14,038 nucleotides of DNA from Roseivirga sp. UBA7431 (GTDB lineage: Bacteria; Bacteroidota; Bacteroidia; Cytophagales; Cyclobacteriaceae): NCBI GenBank assembly GCA_002477595.1, contig DLQN01000117.1:1-14038 (forward strand). Direction: 5' to 3'. The position numbers were made by a program, and so were the translations under genes. Positions within the stretch are counted from its first letter, which is position 1, and every line of letters starts with the position of its first letter. The notes below the pieces were generated by a model. That model saw only the letters and a list, made by a program, of their open reading frames with translations. It was not told the origin of the DNA and did not search any database. Shown piece after piece: positions 7,974 through 13,929 of the stretch.

Positions 7974-8717
7974 TTACCGATCACTAGCGCGCTCTACTTT
8001 TAGGCCTTGCGAGTCTATATATGACTCCCATTTTATCCAGGCTAATTGACGGTCAAAGTCTTTGGTTTGAAAAGTAATTTTGAAACTTGTTGACTTGTTA
8101 TCTAAACTATTGAACTCGTTTGAAACTTGGGTGCCCAGGCTATCGGGTTTTCTACTGACAGCGTATTTAATGTCTAAATCGTTTCTTGGCCACTTAATTG
8201 TAAACGCATCTAGGTTGCCATTTACCTGATATCTGCCTTCTTTTTGAATGAGTACTTTTTCAGTTTCTAGTAACTTTTTGTTGTGGAGGTCATGAATTTG
8301 AATTTTTGCTCTACCATACTTTCTAAGAAATTCGTCAGTTTTATCATCTCTCAAAAAGACTTGTATCTTGACTAACAGACTGTCAATGTAATAGAGATTG
8401 ATGTCTTCCATTTCATAAGCTTCTGCGAAGTAATCAATTCTATCTAACTGGTATATAGTGAAGTCTTCAGTGTAAAACTCCCCATAACGTTTGAATACGA
8501 ATTGGTCTAATTCTTTAACGTTTTGGTTCAAAGCTAAAGAGGAGAATTCAAATTTATAAGAGGGTACATCTGTATCAAAAACGGCTCTTTTTTCACGTTC
8601 CTCAATAGTTGGCTCGGTTACTTCTTCCTTATCTTCTTCAATAGGCGCTGGTATAGAGCAAGCGAAGGAGGTAAAGATTAGCGTATAGAATAGTAGGGAA
8701 TGTGTAAGTTTCTTCAT
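7974..8717 (-). CDS. Hypothetical lipoprotein
   Basis: I do not recognise the family. The 247-residue product begins MKKLTHSLLFYTLIFTSFAC, a basic start, a hydrophobic core and a lipobox-like TSFAC with Cys20 as the lipidation site. It is therefore probably anchored in the inner or outer membrane facing the periplasm, or at the surface. Residues after Cys20 form an acidic, Pro/Glu-rich linker (about 24-45: IEEDKEEVTEPTIEERE), then an alternating hydrophobic/charged domain without Cys, consistent with beta structure. No enzymatic motif is visible. I chose the ATG at 8717; an in-frame TTG at 8723 would add two residues. It lies 60 bp downstream of the kinase gene on the same strand with no terminator between, so the two may share a message. 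Its stop touches the ffh stop (TAATTA at 7971-7976). Confidence 0.7.
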   Translation of the reverse strand: MKKLTHSLLFYTLIFTSFACSIPAPIEEDKEEVTEPTIEEREKRAVFDTDVPSYKFEFSSLALNQNVKELDQFVFKRYGEFYTEDFTIYQLDRIDYFAEAYEMEDINLYYIDSLLVKIQVFLRDDKTDEFLRKYGRAKIQIHDLHNKKLLETEKVLIQKEGRYQVNGNLDAFTIKWPRNDLDIKYAVSRKPDSLGTQVSNEFNSLDNKSTSFKITFQTKDFDRQLAWIKWESYIDSQGLKVERASDR

Positions 8718-8777
8718 CTTCAACTAATTTCTTCGTTAATCTAGGGCATAGAACAATACCAAGCAAATTATTTTGAA

Positions 8778-9275
8778 CTAAGACTTTAATTGAACGAGTA
8801 ATTTGACATACTCGGTGGGAGAGGCATTTCGCAATTCAAAGTCTAGGTTAAGGTTGTGTGGGTTGTGGCATGCTAGGTGACTTTCCCAGACGTGATGTAT
8901 AAACCAGTCTGGTTCATCTCCCCACCGTGTCTCTTGACTTCTTCTTTTAATGAACTCCTCCCGATCGAGTGTAAGGAGTATTTTGAAGGCTGAAGCCTTT
9001 ATCAGTCGTAAGCTTGAAAGTGCGAAGATGCCCTCAATGATTATAAAGTCATATTGTTCATTGGCTTCATCATGAGCACTTACAAGTCTATCCCAATCAA
9101 TAGTTTCGGGATTCTCCCAATCAATTCTCCCTTTTATGAGAGGTAGCGCTGATTGATCAAGAATAAACTCATCTTGGTGCAATACGATTGCGTTTGGTAA
9201 GTCATGGACTAGTTTAGTGGCTAGGGTTGACTTACCTGATCTGCTCACACCTGCTAAGAGGATTAGTTTCGCCAT
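8778..9275 (-). CDS. P-loop kinase, uridine kinase / nicotinamide riboside kinase-like
   Basis: The 165-residue protein has Walker A GVSRSGKST (9-17), an early acidic motif HQDEF (33-37), the stretch IDWENPETIDWDRL (51-64) that recalls 'P.a.DwD.L' of uridine kinases, a hydrophobic strand ending YDFIIIEGIFAL (75-86) and an Arg-rich lid KRRSQETRWGDEPD (110-123). This layout fits small nucleoside-type kinases that phosphorylate uridine, nicotinamide riboside or pantothenate-like substrates with ATP. It is shorter than bacterial uridine kinases (about 200-215) and close to eukaryotic NRK proteins in size. The exact substrate cannot be assigned. The preferred ATG is at 9275, where the Walker A sits ten residues in; an in-frame TTG at 9281 would add two residues. 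It follows pdhB on the same strand but behind a strong terminator hairpin that ends about 10 bp before the ATG. Confidence 0.78.
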   Translation of the reverse strand: MAKLILLAGVSRSGKSTLATKLVHDLPNAIVLHQDEFILDQSALPLIKGRIDWENPETIDWDRLVSAHDEANEQYDFIIIEGIFALSSLRLIKASAFKILLTLDREEFIKRRSQETRWGDEPDWFIHHVWESHLACHNPHNLNLDFELRNASPTEYVKLLVQLKS

Positions 9276-9285
9276 GTCCAAACAT

Positions 9286-9315
9286 AAAAAAAGTCAGACG
9301 GTTGGTCTGACTTTT
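9286..9315 (-). terminator. Rho-independent terminator after pdhB
   Basis: Arms AAAAGTCAGAC (9289-9299) and GTCTGACTTTT (9305-9315) form a perfect 11-bp stem with a 5-nt loop. Read on the minus strand, the stem runs straight into seven U residues (A-run 9286-9292), giving a classic terminator for pdhB, whose stop is at 9335. Unusually, the U-tract ends about 10 bp before the kinase ATG, so the structure occupies nearly all of the 59-bp gap. Confidence 0.88.
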
Positions 9316-9334
9316 AATAGAATAAAATCTTTTT

Positions 9335-10312
9335 TTAGCGATACATAACTGAATCGACAGCTTCTAGCGTCCGTTTCACATTCGGTAATATGGCATCGAT
9401 TAGTGTTGGCGCATATGGAAGAGGTAAATCAAAGCTATTTACTCTTTTTACCGGAGCATCTAAGTAATCAAAAGCGTCTTTTTGGACGTTAAATGCGATA
9501 TCAGTTGAGATAGATGCTAAAGGCCATGCTTCTTCCACAACAACAAGTCTGTTGGTTTTCTTGACTGATTCAATAATTGTCTTGTAATCAATTGGTCTGA
9601 CAGACCTAAGGTCAATTACTTCAGCGCTCACACCATTTTTAGCGAGTTCTGCAGCAGCTTCTTCAGCTATCTTCATCATTTTACCAAAAGAGACTAAAGT
9701 AACGTCAGTGCCTTCTCTAACAATGTTGGCTTGACCAATTGGTAATAAGTATTCTCCTTCAGGGACTTCACCTTTATCAGAATACATTAACTCTGACTCC
9801 ATGAAAATAACTGGATCGTTATCTCTTATAGAAGATTTCAATAGACCCTTTGCATCGTATGGGGTAGAAGGGACTACTACTTTCAAACCAGGAGTATTGG
9901 CAAACCAATTCTCAAAGTTCTGAGAGTGTTGGGAGCTAAGCATTCCAGCATTACCTGTAGGTCCTCTAAAGACGATCGGGATTTGGAATTGCCCACCAGA
10001 CATTGACATCATCTTTGCTGCTGAGTTGATTACTTGATCAATTGCAACGAGAGAGAAGTTGAATGTCATGAATTCAATCATAGGGCGAAGGCCGTTCATG
10101 GCAGCACCTACACCGATACCTGCAAAGCCAAGCTCAGCAATTGGTGTATCGATTACACGTTCAGCACCGAACTCATCAAGCATTCCTTGACTTACCTTAT
10201 AAGCACCATTATATTCTGCAACTTCCTCACCCATCAAAAAGACTTTTTCGTCTCTTCGCATCTCTTCAGACATGGCTTCTCTAAGGGCTTCTCTGAACTG
10301 TATAACTCTCAT
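9335..10312 (-). CDS. pdhB: Pyruvate dehydrogenase E1 component, beta subunit
   Basis: With the alpha subunit it forms the ThDP-dependent E1 that decarboxylates pyruvate and loads the acetyl group on E2 lipoyl groups. The 325-residue product is collinear with E1 beta proteins: IQFREALREAM at the start, MGEEVAEYNGAYKVSQGML (27-45), the ThDP-activating Glu in DTPIAELGF (E60, matching human E1 beta Glu59), EFMTFNFS, FRGPTG, the conserved His in SSQHSQ (H129), and a C-terminal transketolase-like domain from about 190. I start at ATG 10312 (MRVIQFREA), as in most family members; an ATG three codons upstream at 10321 is possible. No pdhA or E2 gene is adjacent, which is common in Bacteroidota. A terminator bounds it on each side, so it is probably a single-gene transcription unit. 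A branched-chain 2-oxoacid E1 beta is less likely given the close match to PDH motifs. Confidence 0.94.
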   Translation of the reverse strand: MRVIQFREALREAMSEEMRRDEKVFLMGEEVAEYNGAYKVSQGMLDEFGAERVIDTPIAELGFAGIGVGAAMNGLRPMIEFMTFNFSLVAIDQVINSAAKMMSMSGGQFQIPIVFRGPTGNAGMLSSQHSQNFENWFANTPGLKVVVPSTPYDAKGLLKSSIRDNDPVIFMESELMYSDKGEVPEGEYLLPIGQANIVREGTDVTLVSFGKMMKIAEEAAAELAKNGVSAEVIDLRSVRPIDYKTIIESVKKTNRLVVVEEAWPLASISTDIAFNVQKDAFDYLDAPVKRVNSFDLPLPYAPTLIDAILPNVKRTLEAVDSVMYR

Positions 10313-10335
10313 TGAATTCATTTAGTTAATGGGCG

Positions 10336-10366
10336 TAAAAATAAACATTCAGGGCTCAATTACCAA
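10336..10366 (-). promoter_or_regulatory. pdhB: Candidate promoter for pdhB
   Basis: On the minus strand a TTG (10366-10364) lies 20 bp before TATTTTTA (10343-10336). The latter matches the Bacteroidota -7 consensus TAnnTTTG at all but the last base, at about the right spacing, and sits 23 bp before the preferred ATG. It lies downstream of the terminator of the preceding gene, so some promoter must be here. The match is one mismatch in an AT-rich stretch, so the exact position is uncertain. Confidence 0.25.
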
Positions 10367-10393
10367 TAACCATTCGTGCAATATATTGGACAT

Positions 10394-10428
10394 AAAAAAA
10401 GCTTTTCTCCAATGGGAGAGAAGCTTTT
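10394..10428 (-). terminator. Rho-independent terminator after the OmpA/TPR lipoprotein gene
   Basis: Arms AAAAGCTTTTCTCC (10397-10410) and GGAGAGAAGCTTTT (10415-10428) pair over 14 positions with a single mismatch (A-C on the minus-strand RNA) around a 4-nt loop AATG. On the minus strand the stem is followed by seven U residues (A-run 10394-10400). It starts about 20 bp after the stop of the lipoprotein gene at 10449. Its outer flank CATAAAAAAAG (10391-10401) is identical to that of the pdhB terminator (9283-9293). Confidence 0.87.
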
Positions 10429-10448
10429 AAATTTGTTAGAAAGAGTTC

Positions 10449-12224
10449 TTAGTTCATTAAGTTACGGAAGGCATCCGTTCCAGAGAACTGTCTGAATTCT
10501 AAGTCAGTAAGTGCTTTCGCCTTCAAAGAAGAGTCGGCAGTTACAGCATTTCTTAAGTGCTCGATAACTTTATTTTCGTTGTCTTGACGTGCTGCGGCAA
10601 TAGCTGCAACATAATGAGCCCAAACATAGCCTCTTTCATTACTGATTACACTTTCAAGTGTAGTCTGAGCGTTTCTGAAGTCTTTTCTAAGCAGTTGAAC
10701 AAGACCTTTGTTGAACTGATCTACAGAACTGTTAGAAGCTCTGTTCAAAGAACTGATCGCTAAGTCGTATCTCCCAACCATGATTTCAACAGCACCTTTG
10801 GCGCCATTCACACCTTGTCTTACATCGTTACCTGGGCTCATGCTTGCAGCTTTAGTCAGTGCAGCGTGTGCTCCCCATAGGTTGCCTTGCATTGCCATTG
10901 CCATACCCATGTTTGTTTGAGCCTCTACATTAGCGTTTTTCTGATTAGAGATGTTGAAATGGTTTAAAGCAGTAGTGATAAGATTAGTCTGAGTTCTACC
11001 AGTCGCACTCATTGCCATTTGTAAGTGAACAGCACCTAAATTATTGTGGATAGTCCACGTATCATTTTGCTTAGCAGCAGCTTCGTAGATGCTTTTCTTT
11101 TCTTCTAAAGAAGGGTTGTTGGCAGCAGCGTAAGCTAATTCTTCAACACTTAATTGAGCAGGAGAATTTAAAGCCATTGTAGCAATCTGCGCTTTGCTTT
11201 TCTTAACCTTAACAGTTAATACTTCAGTAGTGGCAGTTCTCAACAAAGGGTATACTTCTTTCAATACTTGCTTATAAGTACTAAGCTTTTGAAGCTCTTT
11301 TTCTTTTTGCTCAAAAGAACCAGAACCGTTGATGATGCTATTCCATTCTGCCTTCTGGATAGAAGAAATGCCATCATAGCTTGCCATCATAGATTTCAAA
11401 CCATTCCAATTTTGTACAACCGGCTTGAGAATGAATCTAATGTTAGAAGCCATTCCTTGGTAGTCATATTTATCCATTTGCTCTCTGTACCACTTTTCAA
11501 TAACGTCTGCTCTTTCTTGCGCTAGTTCGCTGTTGATAGTTTCTTTACCCTCTGGAGAGTGAGTACCTGTAATAGTAACAGTTCTTGTTACATTTTTCTC
11601 AGCGATAAATGCTGCGAATTTTGATCCTCTGTCACTATCTTTTTCAGAAGTTTTGAAAATAGATCTTCCTTGGTCGAAGAAGAACTCAACATTTGTTGGG
11701 ATCAACTCTTCTTGATCGTTATAGCCATGATCAGCGTAAGCTGCGTAGTAAGATGGCTGAACAAGCTGAGATGTTGTAATTAAACCTTCGGCAATGCCTA
11801 ACCTTTCCGTTTCTAGAAAACTTCCTGAATTAGGATTGATAGCTTTTCCTTGAATCTCGATATTTCCTCTTTCCATACCTTTTCTGAAAGGGAATGAATA
11901 CTCTTGAACGATTTGAGGTTGCTCAGTATTAGAGTTAGGATAATCTGTAGCTCTGAATTCGATTTTTCTTAGCGCTCTTTCCTGAGTTCCATACTTGTAG
12001 AATGCACTTAGTTCATAAACCTTCTTAGGCTTTAGCATCTTCACCGGAAGATTAGCAGTCATTTCAAACCTTACAGTATCAGCGTGAACTTCTAGAGGAC
12101 TAGGCGCTACAACAAGTTCTTGGTTTTTAGCTGCTTTTTTCATCTGACTCAAGGCACATCCTGAGATTGACATGACGCCAATGAGAAGCAAAGGGAAAAT
12201 AATTTTAGCAGTTTGGGTTTTCAT
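10449..12224 (-). CDS. Lipoprotein with OmpA-like region followed by TPR-like repeats
   Basis: The 591-residue product starts MKTQTAKIIFPLLLIGVMSI, then SGC; lipobox ISGC with Cys23 marks a lipoprotein. Residues about 40-160 look beta-rich (VRFEMTANLPVKMLKPKKVY type strands). An OmpA-like region follows: VEFFFDQGRSIF (179-190), VTITGTHSPEGKETINSELAQERADVI (split core at 216-242), as in the peptidoglycan-binding OmpA C-terminal fold. From about 385 to 590 helical pairs resemble TPR or TPR-like repeats (NNLGAVHLQMA, NMGMAMAMQGN, NKGLVQLLRKDF, HYVAAIAAARQDN). It probably sits in the periplasm anchored to the outer membrane and may link peptidoglycan to partner proteins. T9SS PorE also combines TPR and OmpA parts, but in reverse order, and this protein lacks its other domains as far as I can see. 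ATG 12224 is preferred because it places the signal peptide at the N-terminus; an upstream TTG/ATG-type start at 12263 would bury it. Confidence 0.78.
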   Translation of the reverse strand: MKTQTAKIIFPLLLIGVMSISGCALSQMKKAAKNQELVVAPSPLEVHADTVRFEMTANLPVKMLKPKKVYELSAFYKYGTQERALRKIEFRATDYPNSNTEQPQIVQEYSFPFRKGMERGNIEIQGKAINPNSGSFLETERLGIAEGLITTSQLVQPSYYAAYADHGYNDQEELIPTNVEFFFDQGRSIFKTSEKDSDRGSKFAAFIAEKNVTRTVTITGTHSPEGKETINSELAQERADVIEKWYREQMDKYDYQGMASNIRFILKPVVQNWNGLKSMMASYDGISSIQKAEWNSIINGSGSFEQKEKELQKLSTYKQVLKEVYPLLRTATTEVLTVKVKKSKAQIATMALNSPAQLSVEELAYAAANNPSLEEKKSIYEAAAKQNDTWTIHNNLGAVHLQMAMSATGRTQTNLITTALNHFNISNQKNANVEAQTNMGMAMAMQGNLWGAHAALTKAASMSPGNDVRQGVNGAKGAVEIMVGRYDLAISSLNRASNSSVDQFNKGLVQLLRKDFRNAQTTLESVISNERGYVWAHYVAAIAAARQDNENKVIEHLRNAVTADSSLKAKALTDLEFRQFSGTDAFRNLMN

Positions 12225-12273
12225 AAGAATATTGATTGTTTTCGTCTGTTTAAGCGTATGCAATTAAGTGGCG

Positions 12274-12338
12274 AATTTACGAAATTTTTAGTAGATTCCG
12301 ATTTTACTAATAATAAATCATTTCTGATTTTGTAAATT
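12274..12338. repeat. 12-bp imperfect inverted repeat between divergent lipoprotein and PspC genes
   Basis: AATTTACGAAAT (12274-12285) is the reverse complement of ATTTTGTAAATT (12327-12338) at 11 of 12 positions, with a 41-bp spacer. It fills the middle of the 126-bp region between the lipoprotein ATG (12224) and the PspC ATG (12351). Each arm, read outward, contains a TAAATTnG string (12279-12272 on minus; 12333-12340 on plus) one mismatch from the Bacteroidota -7 consensus TAnnTTTG, so the arms may be two outward-facing -7 elements. No TTG is seen at -33 distance on either side. Being AT-rich, part of the symmetry may be chance. Confidence 0.35.
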
Positions 12339-12350
12339 AGTGGCAATACA

Positions 12351-12569
12351 ATGGAACAAATTCAGCATTTTTTCGAAAATCAGGCTTTTGGTGTTTGCAC
12401 CAAACTAGGAGAGAAGTTGAACCTTTCAACATCTAGCATACGCCTATTCTTTATATACGCGTCTTTTCTAACCTTTGGATCTCCCCTTATCGTTTATCTT
12501 GGTTTAGCCTACGTGATTAATTTCCGCAAGCATTTGCGAAGAAGAAAAAATCCAGTCTGGTATAATTAG
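12351..12569 (+). CDS. PspC domain membrane protein
   Basis: The 72-residue protein matches the short PspC-domain proteins of Bacteroidota. GVCTKLGEKLNLSTSSIRLFF (first part 14-33) corresponds to the family's 'GVc.GiaeylgidptlvRllf' start, followed by a hydrophobic helix FLTFGSPLIVYLGLAYVI (39-56) and a basic tail HLRRRKNP. In E. coli, PspC is an inner-membrane partner in the phage-shock envelope stress response; in Bacteroidota such stand-alone proteins are often named as transcriptional regulators without direct evidence. No pspA or pspB gene is nearby. It is the only rightward gene in the right half, divergent from the OmpA/TPR lipoprotein. Its TAG stop overlaps the TAA of the convergent GT2 gene (12566-12569). 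Confidence 0.85.
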   Translation: MEQIQHFFENQAFGVCTKLGEKLNLSTSSIRLFFIYASFLTFGSPLIVYLGLAYVINFRKHLRRRKNPVWYN

Positions 12570-13576
12570 TTGGCAATTTTTAAATCTGAGAACTTCTTCT
12601 TTCCTCTCATAAAGTAAGACCAAATTACCCATCCATGATATCTGGGTGCATTAGTATTGACTTTTGGTCTCTTCCTTTTTTGTAAAATAGAACGAAGGTG
12701 CACAACTATATGGAGATGAGCTTTTAGAATTGCTACACCATGTTGAGGACCGCTTTCAAGTGAGAATTTCAGCAGTGCCACCCAATCCAAAAGGATTCTA
12801 AGAGGTAATTTCCAAGCTAGCTTACTTGAGGGTTCATTCTTTATTAATAGACTAAGTCCATTTCTAAAATTGAGATAGGTCTTTTTGGGTTTCGATTTGT
12901 CTAGAGTTCCACCACCAACATGATAAACAGCACTTTGAGGGATAACGACAACCCGTCCTCCTGAACTCCAGATCCTCCAGCAAAGATCTATCTCTTCCAT
13001 ATGAGCAAAAAAGTCTTCGTCAAGACCACCTAATTCAAGATATGTTTCTCGATGAATAAACAGGCAACTGCCTGAAGCCCAGAAAATATCTTGGGAGTCA
13101 TCATATTGCTTATTGTCTTTTTCTATGGTCTGAAATATTCTGCCTCTGCAGAAAGGGTAAGCCAACGAATCAATATATCCGCCAGAAGCACCAGCATACT
13201 CGAATTTATGCTTGGCTTTGAAGTCTAGAATCTTCGGTTGTGCGGCTTTTATGCTCTTATCGGCTTTTAGTTGATCTAATACAGGTGCTATCCAGTTCTT
13301 TGAAACTTCCACATCAGTGTTGAGTAACACTACGTATTCTGAGTCAATTAATTCGAGTGCCTTATTATACCCTCCACAAAAGCCAAGATTTTCTTCAAAG
13401 GCAATTATTGAAACTTGGGGATAATTGGACGCTATAAACTCAATCGATTCATCACTCGAGCCATTGTCAACTACAATTACTTTGTGAGGCGCACTGTATT
13501 CTACTACTGATGGTAGAAACGACTCTAAGTGATTTCTTCCGTTGAAGTTGAGAAGAACAACTGACAGTGTATTCAT
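12566..13576 (-). CDS. Glycosyltransferase family 2 protein (WbbL/rhamnosyltransferase-like)
   Basis: The 336-residue product has a GT-A fold. It starts SVVLLNFNGR, followed by VDNGSSD (36-42), ENLGFCGGYNKAL (62-74), the DXD-like LNTDVE (85-90), FWASGSCLFI (165-174), and GGLDEDFFAHMEEIDLCWR (183-201), where the ED pair is the usual acceptor-site base region, then VYHVGGGTL (217-225). These match bacterial GT2 enzymes that transfer rhamnose or similar sugars to lipid-linked glycans. There is no signal peptide; the helical segment at about 250-295 may lie on the membrane face. Its ATG overlaps the ybaB stop by one base (TAATG at 13578-13574), so its translation is probably coupled to ybaB. It lies away from the left-hand polysaccharide locus, so it may act in another glycan. 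Donor sugar is unproven. Confidence 0.88.
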   Translation of the reverse strand: MNTLSVVLLNFNGRNHLESFLPSVVEYSAPHKVIVVDNGSSDESIEFIASNYPQVSIIAFEENLGFCGGYNKALELIDSEYVVLLNTDVEVSKNWIAPVLDQLKADKSIKAAQPKILDFKAKHKFEYAGASGGYIDSLAYPFCRGRIFQTIEKDNKQYDDSQDIFWASGSCLFIHRETYLELGGLDEDFFAHMEEIDLCWRIWSSGGRVVVIPQSAVYHVGGGTLDKSKPKKTYLNFRNGLSLLIKNEPSSKLAWKLPLRILLDWVALLKFSLESGPQHGVAILKAHLHIVVHLRSILQKRKRPKVNTNAPRYHGWVIWSYFMRGKKKFSDLKIAN

Positions 13577-13908
13577 TAGAACATGTTTCCGAAATCCATA
13601 CCTGGGATATTTGGCAGGATGCCTTCAGTGCTATTCTTAATTTCTTCCTTGGCTTTAATTTCAACCTTTTCCAGAGCATTATTAATGGCTGCCACGGATA
13701 GGTCTTGCACCATGTCCTTGTCTTCCTTTGTCATCAGACTCTCGTCTATTTCAAGAGAAATAACTTGTTTTTTGCCATTTACAGTAGCTTTAACCATGCC
13801 TGCACCTGCTTCTCCAGTTTCCTGAATGAATTCCAATTTTTCTTGGGCCTCCTTCATTTTGGATTGCATCTCCTTCACTTGGCCCATCATTTTCATCATG
13901 TCAAACAT
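13576..13908 (-). CDS. ybaB: YbaB/EbfC family nucleoid-associated protein
   Basis: The 110-residue protein has the YbaB layout: an N-terminal Met-rich amphipathic helix (MFDMMKMMGQVKEMQSKMKE, 1-20), a central beta region (about 36-58: GMVKATVNGKKQVISLEI) and a second helix (about 65-95: VQDLSVAAINNALEKVE). Family members form DNA-binding dimers and coat DNA; in many bacteria the gene lies beside dnaX and recR. Neither is present here. It lies 21 bp after the stop of a T9SS cargo gene and overlaps a GT2 gene downstream, so it seems embedded in an unrelated run. A purine-rich AAAGAAAGAG precedes the ATG by 1 bp, too close for a normal ribosome-binding site. The family is clear; which genes it affects is unknown. 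Confidence 0.92.
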   Translation of the reverse strand: MFDMMKMMGQVKEMQSKMKEAQEKLEFIQETGEAGAGMVKATVNGKKQVISLEIDESLMTKEDKDMVQDLSVAAINNALEKVEIKAKEEIKNSTEGILPNIPGMDFGNMF

Positions 13909-13929
13909 GCTCTTTCTTTTTTGTCAAAT

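Noticed and set aside
9289..9315. pdhB terminator hairpin acting on the plus strand too
   Set aside because: On the plus strand only four U residues follow the stem, and no rightward gene ends there.
10034..10315. Rightward open frame of 93 codons inside pdhB
   Set aside because: Antisense to a strongly conserved enzyme; Cys- and His-rich product without family resemblance.
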